A DNA stretch of 64,000 bases from Novosphingobium resinovorum (GTDB taxonomy: Bacteria > Pseudomonadota > Alphaproteobacteria > Sphingomonadales > Sphingomonadaceae): NCBI RefSeq assembly GCF_001742225.1, contig NZ_CP017075.1, positions 1,922,001 through 1,986,000 of the forward strand. The letters are read 5' to 3'. Under the pieces are notes generated by a model. That model was not told the DNA's origin and searched no databases. It saw only the letters and a program-made list of their open reading frames with translations. Below are positions 1 to 7,651 of the stretch, piece by piece; within the stretch, counting starts at the first letter, position 1; every line of letters begins with the position of its first letter. The position numbers and the translations under genes were made by a program.

Positions 1-453
1 GGTCAGCGTCGCCTGCGCGGAGGCGAGCCCGGCGCGCGCGGTGTTGATCTGCGCGTCGCTCGCCCCGGCGGCGGCGCCCAGCGCCGCGTTGTTGGCGATC
101 GACTGGCCGTAGCGGCGCTGCATCATCGCAAGGTTGGCTTCGGCCTGCTGGACCGCGATCTTCTGGTCGGAGTCCTCGATGCGGAACAGCAGCTGGCCCT
201 TGCGCACCGGCTGGGTGTCGGTGACGAGCACCTCGACCACGCGGCCCGAAGTCAGCGGGGTGACCTGCGCGTTCTCACCGGCGACATAGGCATTGTCGGT
301 CGAGACCGTGCGGCTGCCGATGAACTCCGCGTAGAGGAACCAAAGCCCGCCGATCACGACGACTGCGCCGCCAAGGCCGAGCAGAAGGTTCTTGCGCTTG
401 CTCTTGTCCACGACGGTGCTCGAACCGGCGTCGTTGGGGGTTTCGTCACTCAT
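1..453 (-). CDS. EmrA/HlyD-family periplasmic adaptor of a drug efflux pump (partial)
   Basis: Only the N-terminal 151 residues are in the window; the gene runs off the left edge. The translation shows a short acidic and basic cytoplasmic tail, one membrane segment (about residues 22-40) and the EmrA hallmark TDNAYVAGENAQVTPLTSGR, the first half of the biotinyl-lipoyl-like domain, followed by the start of an alpha-hairpin (IAVQQAEANLAMMQRRYG). Such adaptors join an inner membrane exporter to an outer membrane channel across the periplasm. Its ATG overlaps the last 8 bases of the upstream outer membrane lipoprotein gene, so the two are very probably co-transcribed. An EmrB-like MFS exporter would be expected next, outside the window; this is inferred. 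Confidence 0.9.
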   Translation of the reverse strand, partial: MSDETPNDAGSSTVVDKSKRKNLLLGLGGAVVVIGGLWFLYAEFIGSRTVSTDNAYVAGENAQVTPLTSGRVVEVLVTDTQPVRKGQLLFRIEDSDQKIAVQQAEANLAMMQRRYGQSIANNAALGAAAGASDAQINTARAGLASAQATLT

Positions 454-1900
454 CGGGGGTGGCCTTCTTGGCTGAAGCGTCTGCATAACCGCCGCCCAGG
501 GCGCGCTTGAGCGCGACTTCGCTGGCGAGCGTGGCGAAATGGGCGTCGACCGCGCCGAGGCGGGTGTCGAGCGCGGTGGTTTCGGCGCTGAGCACGTCGA
601 TATACGTGCTCAGACCGCCCTTGTAGCGCTGGAGCGCGAGGCCATAGGCGGCGTTCGCCTCGGTCCGGGCTTCGAGCGCGTGGCGCTCCTGCTCACCGGC
701 CGAAGTGCGGGTGGAAAGCGCGTCGGCGACTTCCTGCAGCGCACCGATCACCGACTTGTTGTAGCTGGCGACCATCGTGTCGTAGCCGCCGCGTGCCAGG
801 CGATAGCGACCCGAAAGCGCGCCGCCCTGGAAGATCGGCAGGCTCACCGCCGCACCCGCGCTGCCATAGTCCGAACCGCCGTCGAACAAGTGCGAGATGC
901 CCAGCGAGCTGAGGCCGATGAGGCCGCTCAGCGAGATGTCGGGAAGGAACGACTTCTTCGCATACTCGACGCCCTTGTCGGCCGCTTGCACCAGCTTGCG
1001 CGACATGACGATGTCGGGGCGACGACCGGCGAGCGCGATGCCCGCATCGGCCGGCACCGGCGTCGCGGCGATGGTCGCGATGGACGGGGGGGTGAGCGTC
1101 AGGGTGCGATCGGGACCGGCGCCGAGCAGCGCGGCGAGCGCGTGGCGGCGCTTCTCGATCTGCTCGCGGTTGGCGGCGACGTCGATGCGCGCGCGGGCGG
1201 CTTCGGCGTTGGACTGGCGCAGCGGGCTCTGGTTGTCGAGGCCCTGCGTCACGCGCTGGCCGACCAGCTTGGCCGAACCTTCGCGCGCGGCCAGCGTCTC
1301 GTCGAGCACCTTCTGGCGTTCGAGCAGGCGGCCGAGGTCGAAGTAGGACGACACGACTTCCGAGGCGAGCACCAGTTCGGCCTGCCGCTCGTCGGCGACG
1401 GCGGCCTCGGCAGCCGAAGTCGCGGCCGCAAGCAGTGCGCGGTTCTTGCCCCAGATGTCTAGGTTGAGGTTGGCGGACAGGGCAAGCATGCCATAGTCCT
1501 TCCAGCCCTTGGGCAGCGCGGCGACCGGAGTGCCGTTGTTGTAGCTCTGCTTCTCGACCGAGGCCGAGCCCTGCCCGCCGATGCTGGGCAGCAGCGCGGC
1601 ACGCGAGGATTCTAGCGCGCCCTGCGCCTGGCGGATGCGGGCCAGCGCGGTGGCGACGTCGGGCGAACCCTTGATCGCCTCATCCACCAGACCGTCGAGC
1701 TGGGGATCGCCGTAAGCGGTCCACCAGCGCTCCTGCGGCCATTCGGCAGCGGTGCCCTGGATCGAGGCGGCGCTGTCGAGGGTCGACGGCGGGCGCAGCT
1801 CGGGACGTGGCCCAAGGTCGGGCGCACCGCACCCGGCGAGCGAACTGGAGGCGATCAGCAGCGCGGCCGTCGCGACTCGGGGGGAGAATTTTGTACTCAT
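446..1900 (-). CDS. NodT/TolC-type outer membrane efflux lipoprotein
   Basis: A 484-residue outer membrane factor that forms the exit duct of a tripartite efflux pump. The start at 1900 gives a lipoprotein signal peptide with the lipobox LAGC, so the mature protein should be lipid-anchored at that cysteine; a longer frame from 1939 would put extra residues before the signal and is rejected. Two OEP repeats follow, with family signatures such as AEWPQERWWTAYGDPQLDGL near the N-terminus and SLPIFQGGALSGRY in the second half. It overlaps the EmrA-like gene by 8 bases and is divergent from a TetR gene 65 bp away, which suggests that the TetR protein represses the pump. The substrate cannot be told from sequence. 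Confidence 0.93.
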   Translation of the reverse strand: MSTKFSPRVATAALLIASSSLAGCGAPDLGPRPELRPPSTLDSAASIQGTAAEWPQERWWTAYGDPQLDGLVDEAIKGSPDVATALARIRQAQGALESSRAALLPSIGGQGSASVEKQSYNNGTPVAALPKGWKDYGMLALSANLNLDIWGKNRALLAAATSAAEAAVADERQAELVLASEVVSSYFDLGRLLERQKVLDETLAAREGSAKLVGQRVTQGLDNQSPLRQSNAEAARARIDVAANREQIEKRRHALAALLGAGPDRTLTLTPPSIATIAATPVPADAGIALAGRRPDIVMSRKLVQAADKGVEYAKKSFLPDISLSGLIGLSSLGISHLFDGGSDYGSAGAAVSLPIFQGGALSGRYRLARGGYDTMVASYNKSVIGALQEVADALSTRTSAGEQERHALEARTEANAAYGLALQRYKGGLSTYIDVLSAETTALDTRLGAVDAHFATLASEVALKRALGGGYADASAKKATPDE

Positions 1901-1910
1901 CGGTACGGTC

Positions 1911-1939
1911 CAAATCGTTTGCCGGCTTGTTTCTGTCAA
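1911..1939 (-). promoter_or_regulatory. Candidate sigma-70 promoter of the efflux operon
   Basis: Read on the minus strand there is a perfect -35 hexamer TTGACA (1934-1939), a 17-base spacer and a weak -10 GATTTG (1911-1916), placing transcription start a few bases before the lipoprotein ATG. The assignment rests on the -35 and spacing; the -10 is poor. Confidence 0.4.
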
Positions 1940-1947
1940 TAAAAAAC

Positions 1948-1963
1948 TGTACTAGAGAGTACA
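1948..1963. promoter_or_regulatory. Palindromic operator in the tetR/efflux divergent region
   Basis: TGTACT-AGAG-AGTACA is a perfect 6-4-6 inverted repeat ending two bases before the tetR ATG. It overlaps a possible tetR -10 (TACTAG, 1950-1955, 17 bases after TTGTTT at 1927-1932) and lies just upstream of the efflux -35. Size and place fit a TetR-family binding site controlling both directions; this is inferred. Confidence 0.6.
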
Positions 1964-1965
1964 CC

Positions 1966-2583
1966 ATGATGGAAAAGACCGGAATTTCAAAGCGCGAGGC
2001 GAACAAGGCCCGCAAACGCGCGGAGATCGTGCAGGTCGCCTCGGGCATGTTCCTCGAACAAGGTTACGCCGAGACGACGATGTCCGCGATCGCCGATACC
2101 GTGGGCGGATCGAAGGCGACCTTGTGGGCGCACTTCGCCTCGAAGGAAGAGCTGTTCACCGCCGTCGTCGACCTTCACGTCGAGGCGTTCGCGCGCGACG
2201 TGGAAGACGTGCTGACCGGGCAGACCTTCTCGGTCCCGGCGCTGCGCCGCGCGTGCCTGCGCTTCATCGACTGCCTGCTGCGCGACAATTCGGTCATGCT
2301 CTACCGCCTGGTGGTGAGCGAGGGTGAGCGGTTTCCCGAGATCAAGGAGACCTTCTACACGCGCGGCCCGGTCAAGCTGCGCTGCGCCATCGCAGACTTC
2401 TTCGCCACGCGCTTCGATGTCGATGAAGCGCAGCAGTTGACACAGCTCACGATGTCTGCGGTTACGGGCTATCGCACCGACGTGCTGCTGCGCCCCGACC
2501 CCGTCGGGCAGGCCCAGCACGAGGCCTTCGTCGACAACCTGCTCTCGCACAGCGTCTGGCCGCCGGAGAAGGACGCGGCGTAA
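1966..2583 (+). CDS. TetR/AcrR-family transcriptional repressor
   Basis: A 205-residue regulator. The N-terminal TetR DNA-binding domain is clear: about residues 14-60, with GYAETTMSAIADTVGGSKAT forming helices 2-3 and LWAHFASKEELFTAVV the typical end of the domain. The C-terminal half is a ligand-binding helical bundle of the AefR-like type seen in efflux regulators. The start was put at the first ATG after the palindrome; an upstream in-frame extension would run through the operator and the efflux promoter. Divergent from the pump genes, so it most likely represses them and itself and is released by a pump substrate. Confidence 0.9.
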   Translation: MMEKTGISKREANKARKRAEIVQVASGMFLEQGYAETTMSAIADTVGGSKATLWAHFASKEELFTAVVDLHVEAFARDVEDVLTGQTFSVPALRRACLRFIDCLLRDNSVMLYRLVVSEGERFPEIKETFYTRGPVKLRCAIADFFATRFDVDEAQQLTQLTMSAVTGYRTDVLLRPDPVGQAQHEAFVDNLLSHSVWPPEKDAA

Positions 2584-2588
2584 GTTTG

Positions 2589-2644
2589 AAAATCCGCCGC
2601 ACGCGGATTTTACGGCACCGGTGAAAATGCCCGCTGGCATTTTC
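2589..2644. terminator. Two tandem perfect hairpins after tetR
   Basis: Two inverted repeats lie back to back: AAAATCCGC/GCGGATTTT (2589-2597 with 2603-2611, 5-base loop) and GAAAATGCC/GGCATTTTC (2623-2631 with 2636-2644, 4-base loop). Each 9-bp stem ends in a T-rich strand, so they could terminate tetR transcription. The paired design may also mark a dispersed repeat. Confidence 0.5.
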
Positions 2645-2754
2645 CAAACAGACTCCAACCGCCCCGGCGATTACTGCCCGGCGCCCCCATTCGGGGTTGG
2701 ACGCAAGGCTCTCCCCTCCCCCATCCTCTCAGCTCGGGAGGAGAGGAGAAGCCC

Positions 2755-3270
2755 ATGAGCGACGACACGTCGGCCGCGATCCGCGACACGCGCAAGGACT
2801 GGGTGGTCGAGCACCGCGACATGTACTTGTCCTCGGGCGGCGCGCAGGGGCACATCATGGACATCACGCCCGTCGGCGGCCGCTCCTTCGCCACCCACTG
2901 CCTCGTCAAGTACGTCGGCCGCAAGAGCGGCAAGGTCTTCATCACGCCGCTTTGCTATGCCGACATCGGCGGCGAGGTCGTGATCTGCGCCTCCAAGGGC
3001 GGCGCCGACCATCACCCTGCCTGGTATCTCAACATCCGCGAGGCCGAGACGGTCGACTTCCAGATCGCCACGCAAGCCTTCCGCGCCACCTGGCGCGAAC
3101 CCGAAGGGGTCGAGCGCGACAAGGTCTGGGCCTTCGTGACCGACTGCCACCCCTTTTACGCGACCTACCAGCAATCGACCGACCGCGTGATCCCGCTGGT
3201 CATGCTCAAGGCCATCGAACCGGTCCCCGTGTTCAAGGCCGAAGACGCCACCGGCATCAGGCAATTCTGA
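2755..3270 (+). CDS. DUF385/Ddn-like nitroreductase-family protein
   Basis: A 171-residue protein of the deazaflavin-dependent nitroreductase (DUF385) family, a split-barrel flavin-binding fold. Family features are visible: VKYVGRKSGKVFITPLCYAD, GEVVICASKGGADHHPAWYL and NIREAETVDFQI, which correspond to the barrel strands and the cofactor-binding loop. Mycobacterial members use F420, but proteobacterial homologues may bind other flavins, so the cofactor is open. The ATG follows AGGAGAGGAG closely. It sits 8 bp before a MaoC-like dehydratase gene; the pair probably acts on the same lipid or aromatic substrate. Confidence 0.8.
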   Translation: MSDDTSAAIRDTRKDWVVEHRDMYLSSGGAQGHIMDITPVGGRSFATHCLVKYVGRKSGKVFITPLCYADIGGEVVICASKGGADHHPAWYLNIREAETVDFQIATQAFRATWREPEGVERDKVWAFVTDCHPFYATYQQSTDRVIPLVMLKAIEPVPVFKAEDATGIRQF

Positions 3271-3278
3271 GAGAAAAC

Positions 3279-4442
3279 ATGAGCGACGACTTCGACTGTT
3301 CCGACATCGACAACCATCTCGGCAAGACGATGGACTTCTCGCCCTTGCGTGAGGCCATCGCACCCAACGACATCCGCCGCTGGGTCCATGCGATGCATTA
3401 CCCCAACCTCGCCCACTTCGATCCCGGTCATGCCGAGGCGAGCGTATGGGGCCGCCTCGTCGCGCCGCAGAGCTTCGCCATCGCGACGGACGACGGCCAC
3501 GGCGCCGCGCCCGCCTGCGTCGGCAAGATCGCAAACTCGCACCTCCTGTTCGGCGGCGACGAGTGGTGGTTCTACGGCCCGCGCATCGAGCCGGGCGACG
3601 TGATCACCAACACCCGCATACCGTTCGACTACACGGTCAAGCAGACCGGCTTCGGCCCCACCTGCTTCCAGCGCGGCGACAACAACTACTCCAACCAGAA
3701 GGGCGAGGAGATCGCCCGCCAGCGCTCCACCTCGATCCGCTACCGCGCGGCGGCGGGCGGCGACAACGTCAAGACCGACGACTTCGAGGAGCCCGAATGG
3801 ACCGACGAAGCGCTGGAGGAGATGGAGGAGCGCCGCTTCGCCTGGGTCCGCATGCTCCATGACCTCGGCAACAAGGAACGCTGGTGGGACGACGTCGCGG
3901 TCGGCGACCAGTTGCCGGAGCGCGTCTTCGGCCCCCACTCCATCGCCAGCTTCGCGACCGAGTGGCGCGCCTATATCGTCAACACCTGGGGCACGCTCGA
4001 CTTGCGCAAGCAGGACCTCGAAGGCCTCGGCTTCACGCGCGAGATGGCCGGGTACGAGAACGACCCCGACATGCTCAAGGTGAACCCGTTCCTCACCGAC
4101 GGCGCCTATTACGGCCCCTCGCGCGGGCACCTGTTCGCCAAGTATGCCCGGCGCATCGGCATGCCGCGCGGCTACGGCTACGGCGCCTCGATGGGCTCGT
4201 GGGTGACCGACTACCTTTCGGGCTGGGCGGGGCAGCACGGCATGGTGGTGCACTCAGTCGCCAACTACCGCGGCCCTGCGCTGACCGGCGACGTGACGAT
4301 CCAGACCGCCGAGGTCACCGAGAAGTCGGTGGACGCAGACGGCCGCCATCTCATCCACGTCAAGCACCTGATGAAGAACCAGAAGGGCACGACAATGTGC
4401 ACGGGCAGCGCGGAGGTCGCCCTGCCGAAGAAGACGGGCTGA
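3279..4442 (+). CDS. MaoC-like double-hotdog dehydratase/hydratase
   Basis: A 387-residue protein with two hotdog-type halves. The N-terminal part (about 10-170) resembles the FAS1-like/MaoC N-terminal dehydratase domain (HMSNP-like AMHYPNLAHFDP, then WWFYGPRIEPGDVITNT). The C-terminal part (about 210-380) continues with FATEWRAYIVNTWG and NYRGPALTGDVTIQTAEV. Such proteins hydrate or dehydrate enoyl-CoA thioesters in fatty acid, sterol or polyketide metabolism. The start 8 bp after the DUF385 gene was preferred over an upstream in-frame extension that would overlap that gene. An inverted repeat with 24-bp arms follows the stop and may end transcription. Substrate unknown. Confidence 0.8.
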   Translation: MSDDFDCSDIDNHLGKTMDFSPLREAIAPNDIRRWVHAMHYPNLAHFDPGHAEASVWGRLVAPQSFAIATDDGHGAAPACVGKIANSHLLFGGDEWWFYGPRIEPGDVITNTRIPFDYTVKQTGFGPTCFQRGDNNYSNQKGEEIARQRSTSIRYRAAAGGDNVKTDDFEEPEWTDEALEEMEERRFAWVRMLHDLGNKERWWDDVAVGDQLPERVFGPHSIASFATEWRAYIVNTWGTLDLRKQDLEGLGFTREMAGYENDPDMLKVNPFLTDGAYYGPSRGHLFAKYARRIGMPRGYGYGASMGSWVTDYLSGWAGQHGMVVHSVANYRGPALTGDVTIQTAEVTEKSVDADGRHLIHVKHLMKNQKGTTMCTGSAEVALPKKTG

Positions 4443-4462
4443 ATGACCACACTCCCCCCACA

Positions 4463-4538
4463 CCGCTCATGCTGAGCTTGTCGAAGCATCGGGCCTGGCG
4501 CTTCGCCTCGGGGCCTTCGACAAGCTCAGCATGAGCGG
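4463..4538. repeat. Family A palindromic repeat, perfect 24-bp arms
   Basis: Arms at 4463-4486 and 4515-4538 are exact reverse complements (core CTTCGACAAGCTCAGCATGA) around a 28-base loop. The repeat lies between two convergent genes. The same core occurs at 10845, 12072, 22787 and 58545 in this window, so it is a dispersed family that could also fold as a bidirectional terminator. Confidence 0.9.
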
Positions 4539-4571
4539 GGTGGGGAGAGTGCCATACGCAGCACAAACCTG

Positions 4572-5414
4572 TTACGCCGGGAACAACGCCCCGCCCGTCG
4601 CTACGGTCTCCACGCGCCCGGCGATCCAGACGTCGCCGCTCTCATCCTGGGAGCAATAGACCAGCCCGTCCGCCCCGACCTTGCGGCCCTGCGCGGCGAC
4701 ATAGTTGCCCTCGGCCTGACCGCTCGCGAAAAGGTACTGCGCCACCGCCGCGTTGAGACTGCCGGTCACCGGGTCCTCGACCATCTTGCCTGCCGGATCG
4801 GCAAAGAACGCCCGCAACTCGAACTGCGCCGCACCACCCGGAGCGCACGGGCCCAGCAGCGCCACGTCGGTCCCCTTCGGCGCACGCGAGACGGGCTCAG
4901 CCGCCAGCACCGCCTCCGCCGAAGCAAGGTGCAGCAGCTTCCAGCCCGGCCCGTTGGCGGCATGGACCGCGGCGACGACTTGCGCCTCGTCTGTCCCGGT
5001 GAGGCGAAGCGTTTCCGCGCGGTCCTCGGCATCGAGCGGCCCCGACCGGATCAGCGGCGGCGCGCGGAACGCCAGCCGCTCGCCATCCCGGCGCACCTCC
5101 ACGAGACCTATGCCACATTCCTGCACCACGCATCCGTCCTCCTTCGCCTTTCCTCCGGCGGCGAGCCACGCATGGGCACTACCCAGCGTCGGGTGCCCGG
5201 CGAAGGGCAGTTCGCCCGCCGGGTAGAATATACGCACCCGGTAATCGGCCCCCGGGTCGGTCGGCGGCAGGAGAAAGGTCGTCTCCGAATAGCCCAGCCA
5301 CTGCGTCAGCCGCAGCATCTGCGCGTCGCTCATCCCCTCACCCCCATGCACGACCGCCAGCGGATTGCCACTGAGCGGGCCGGAGCCGAAGACGTCGACG
5401 AGATCGAGAAACAT
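4572..5414 (-). CDS. PhzF-family isomerase-like protein
   Basis: A 280-residue member of the PhzF/YddE family (diaminopimelate epimerase-like fold). Seen in the sequence: VDVFGSGPLSGNPLAVV at the N-terminus, SETTF carrying the family's conserved glutamate, RIFYPAGELPFAGHPTLGSAH and the C-terminal half-motif VEDPVTGSLNAAVAQYL. PhzF itself isomerises a phenazine precursor, but there is no phenazine cluster here, so the substrate is unknown. The ATG at 5414 has a good upstream GGAAAGG; a non-ATG start 27 bases upstream is less likely. Confidence 0.85.
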   Translation of the reverse strand: MFLDLVDVFGSGPLSGNPLAVVHGGEGMSDAQMLRLTQWLGYSETTFLLPPTDPGADYRVRIFYPAGELPFAGHPTLGSAHAWLAAGGKAKEDGCVVQECGIGLVEVRRDGERLAFRAPPLIRSGPLDAEDRAETLRLTGTDEAQVVAAVHAANGPGWKLLHLASAEAVLAAEPVSRAPKGTDVALLGPCAPGGAAQFELRAFFADPAGKMVEDPVTGSLNAAVAQYLFASGQAEGNYVAAQGRKVGADGLVYCSQDESGDVWIAGRVETVATGGALFPA

Positions 5415-5578
5415 GGCATACCTTTCCGGAGCTAATTGCACTTTTGAACGTTTCGTCGCAGTCCGGGTCCATCTTGTCCCTTGCGCTCCCGACCTGCCCG
5501 GCGGTTCATCGCGCGTTGCGAAGTGCGGGTCCAGACCGATCGGGTTCTCGAACAGGAATTTTCGCAGGAGTTTGAACC

Positions 5579-6001
5579 ATGAAGAAGTCCCTGCTGGCGA
5601 TGGCTGCGTTCGCCGCCACCATCACTGCCCTGCCCGTCGCGCCGGTGCTTGGCGACCCGCCGCCCTGGGCGCCCGCGCACGGTCGCCGTGACCATGACCG
5701 GTACTACCGCAATGACCGTCACGATCGCTACGACCGCCGTGACATGTACGATTCGCGCGGCCGGTATCGTGAACCGCGCCGCCTTACCCGCAACGACCGT
5801 GTCTGGCGCGGCAATGACGGACGCTACTATTGCAAGCGCGACAACGGCACGACCGGCCTGATCATCGGCGCCGGCGTTGGCGCGCTGGCGGGGAACCAGA
5901 TCGCCGGCCGTGGTGACAAGACCATCGGCACGATCCTGGGCGGCGTCCTCGGCGGAGCGCTGGGGCGCGAGATCGACAAGGGCGACATCCAGTGCCGCTG
6001 A
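5579..6001 (+). CDS. Secreted glycine-zipper 2TM protein (copy 1)
   Basis: A 140-residue exported protein. It has a clear signal peptide (MKKSLLAMAAFAATITALPV...), an Arg/Tyr/Asp-rich middle, the block WRGNDGRYYCKRDNGTTGLI and a C-terminal glycine zipper (IIGAGVGALAGNQIAG...IGTILGGVLGGALGREID) as in Rickettsia 17-kDa antigen-like proteins. It probably sits in the outer membrane or periplasm. It is a paralogue of the next gene, sharing WRGN(D/N)GRYYCK, NGTTGL and the zipper; the Asp/Arg-rich middle is an insertion relative to copy 2. Role unknown. AGGAG lies 7-8 bases before the ATG. Confidence 0.8.
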   Translation: MKKSLLAMAAFAATITALPVAPVLGDPPPWAPAHGRRDHDRYYRNDRHDRYDRRDMYDSRGRYREPRRLTRNDRVWRGNDGRYYCKRDNGTTGLIIGAGVGALAGNQIAGRGDKTIGTILGGVLGGALGREIDKGDIQCR

Positions 6002-6027
6002 ACTGAGATTTCAGGCCCTGAGACGAG

Positions 6028-6060
6028 AAGCGCGCGGTCCAAAAAGGCCGCGCGCTTTCG
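6028..6060 (+). terminator. Intrinsic terminator after glycine-zipper gene 1
   Basis: AAGCGCGCGG (6028-6037) pairs with CCGCGCGCTT (6048-6057) around a 10-base loop, ending in TTTCG. Very GC-rich stem directly behind the stop. Confidence 0.75.
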
Positions 6061-6233
6061 CGTTGAGGTGGTATTTTTGTTTCCGAAAGAAACATTTCCC
6101 TCGCTTCATCGCTGTACCAGCGCAGTTCGTCACGGATTTCCAGCAGCGGCCGTTCGTTCATCTGACGTTGTGGATCAATGAACGAAAAGCCGCGTTACCA
6201 GATCATTCCCACGCTACGATGAGGGCACATATC

Positions 6234-6560
6234 ATGCGTAAGACCATTCTCGCCGCCACTATGATGGCGCTCACCATTCCGGCGACCGTCGCTTTCACCG
6301 CTCCGGCAGAAGCGCGCGATCACCGTCGTTACCACAACGACCGCGGCGTCAAGTACTGGCGCGGCAACAACGGCCGCTACTACTGCAAGAAGTCGAACGG
6401 CACCACCGGCCTGCTGATCGGCGGCGTTGCCGGCGCCCTTGCCGGTCGTGCGATCGACACCCGCGGTGACCGCACTGTCGGCACCTTGCTCGGCGCTGCC
6501 GGCGGCGCCGTCCTGGGTCGCGAGATCGACCGTGGCGGCGACCGTCCGCGCTGCCGCTGA
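6234..6560 (+). CDS. Secreted glycine-zipper 2TM protein (copy 2)
   Basis: A 108-residue paralogue of the preceding gene: signal peptide ending around TAPAEA, then YWRGNNGRYYCKKSNGTTG and a glycine zipper (LLIGGVAGALAGRAID...TVGTLLGAAGGAVLGREID). GAGGG 8 bases before the ATG at 6234 decides the start over an in-frame ATG at 6219. Each copy has its own terminator and a 230-bp gap upstream, so they are separate transcription units after a tandem duplication. The function is not known; glycine-zipper proteins are often envelope-associated. Confidence 0.8.
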   Translation: MRKTILAATMMALTIPATVAFTAPAEARDHRRYHNDRGVKYWRGNNGRYYCKKSNGTTGLLIGGVAGALAGRAIDTRGDRTVGTLLGAAGGAVLGREIDRGGDRPRCR

Positions 6561-6582
6561 TCCTTATCCCCGGTCCCTTGCG

Positions 6583-6616
6583 AAAGGCGCGTCGTCCGAA
6601 AGGCGGCGCGCCTTTT
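6583..6616 (+). terminator. Intrinsic terminator after glycine-zipper gene 2
   Basis: AAAGGCGCG (6583-6591) pairs with CGCGCCTTT (6607-6615), followed by another T. Positioned 23 bases after the stop. The rest of the gap up to 6785 shows no convincing gene. Confidence 0.75.
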
Positions 6617-6784
6617 GCTTTGTCCGTGCCGTGGCCCTCCGCCGGTGCGATCGGTGCATCCCGGCTTTCCTACAGCGGCTGGCTATGCTCCAATGCCGCC
6701 ATGTTTCAGCGACTTGCATTCATGACCGGCTCGTCTGTCCTCGCTACGGAAAGCCCCCTTCGGAGAGGCGGGAGTTTCTCTTCA

Positions 6785-6809
6785 GGACAGTGTAAACCGT
6801 GTAAACCTG
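6785..6809 (+). repeat. 25-bp motif with a GTGTAAACC direct repeat, copy 1
   Basis: The 25-mer contains GTGTAAACCGTGTAAACCTG, i.e. GTGTAAACC twice in tandem, 26 bases before the SDR start codon. The reverse complement recurs at 11096-11120 with a single mismatch. It may be a regulator-binding site or part of a longer repeat. Confidence 0.7.
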
Positions 6810-6834
6810 ATGTGTCACCTTGTGAGGCCGCGCA

Positions 6835-7587
6835 GTGAGCCGCCCCGCCATGCTAGTGACCGGCGGCGCCAAGCGGATCGGCGCGACCATCGCCCGCGCC
6901 TTCGGAGCGGCAGGCTGGCATGTCGTGATCCACTACGGCCGGTCGCGGGCGCAGGCCGAAGCGCTCGCGGCGAGCCTGCCCAGCGCCGAGATCGTCTCGT
7001 GCGACCTCGACGACTGGGATGAAGGCCCTGCCATGGTCGAGGCACTGGCTGCCCGTCTGAACGATTGGCGGGTGCTGGTGAACTGCGCGGGCGTCTTCGA
7101 CCTCGACACCGCCGAAACGCTGGAACCGGATATCTTCACCGCCGCGATGCGGGTGAATGCGGCCACTCCCGCCCGGCTGGGACAGACGTTCCTTGCCCAT
7201 GCCCGCACCTCCGTCGGCAGACGCCTGATCCACGTTACCGACCAGAAGCTGCTCAATCCGAATCCGGATTTCTTCTCCTACACCATGAGCAAGCACGCGC
7301 TTTCCGCGACGATCCCGATGCTTTCCATGGCCCGGCGGGCAGAGGAAGACCGCGTCTACGGCATCGCGCCGGGCGCCATCCTCGCCAGCCACGACCAGAA
7401 CGAGGCGGAAGCCGAAATCTCCCACCGCATGAACCTGCTGGGTCGCCGTGCGACGCCCGAAGACGTAGCGGGGGCAGCCCTGTTCCTTGCCGGAGGCTGG
7501 CTCGACAGCGGCCAGACGCTCTACGTCGATTCCGGACAGCACCTGCTGGCCCAGGAACGTGATGTGCTGTTTCTGGCGCGGGAGTAA
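6835..7587 (+). CDS. SDR oxidoreductase, FolM/pteridine reductase-like
   Basis: A 250-residue short-chain dehydrogenase. The NAD(P)-binding motif is LVTGGAKRIG, with NCAG in the fourth strand region and SYTMSKHAL supplying the catalytic Tyr and Lys. Where most SDRs have a catalytic Ser it has VTDQKLLNPNPDFF; an Asp here and this DQ...P pattern are typical of FolM (dihydromonapterin reductase) and PTR1, so reduction of a pterin or dihydrofolate-like substrate is likely. Starts with GTG, preceded by GAGG; an ATG five codons in is an alternative. Stands 64 bp upstream of the CFA synthase gene. No folate genes adjoin it. Confidence 0.8.
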   Translation: MSRPAMLVTGGAKRIGATIARAFGAAGWHVVIHYGRSRAQAEALAASLPSAEIVSCDLDDWDEGPAMVEALAARLNDWRVLVNCAGVFDLDTAETLEPDIFTAAMRVNAATPARLGQTFLAHARTSVGRRLIHVTDQKLLNPNPDFFSYTMSKHALSATIPMLSMARRAEEDRVYGIAPGAILASHDQNEAEAEISHRMNLLGRRATPEDVAGAALFLAGGWLDSGQTLYVDSGQHLLAQERDVLFLARE

Positions 7588-7651
7588 GGATTGTGCATTT
7601 ATCAACACAAGCCCCCTTGCATGCGGGTAATTACCCCCGCACAAACCCCTG

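Noticed and set aside
6578..6838. A possible 86-residue gene before the SDR gene
   Set aside because: It starts inside a terminator, crosses the 25-bp motif and has no ribosome site or recognisable composition.
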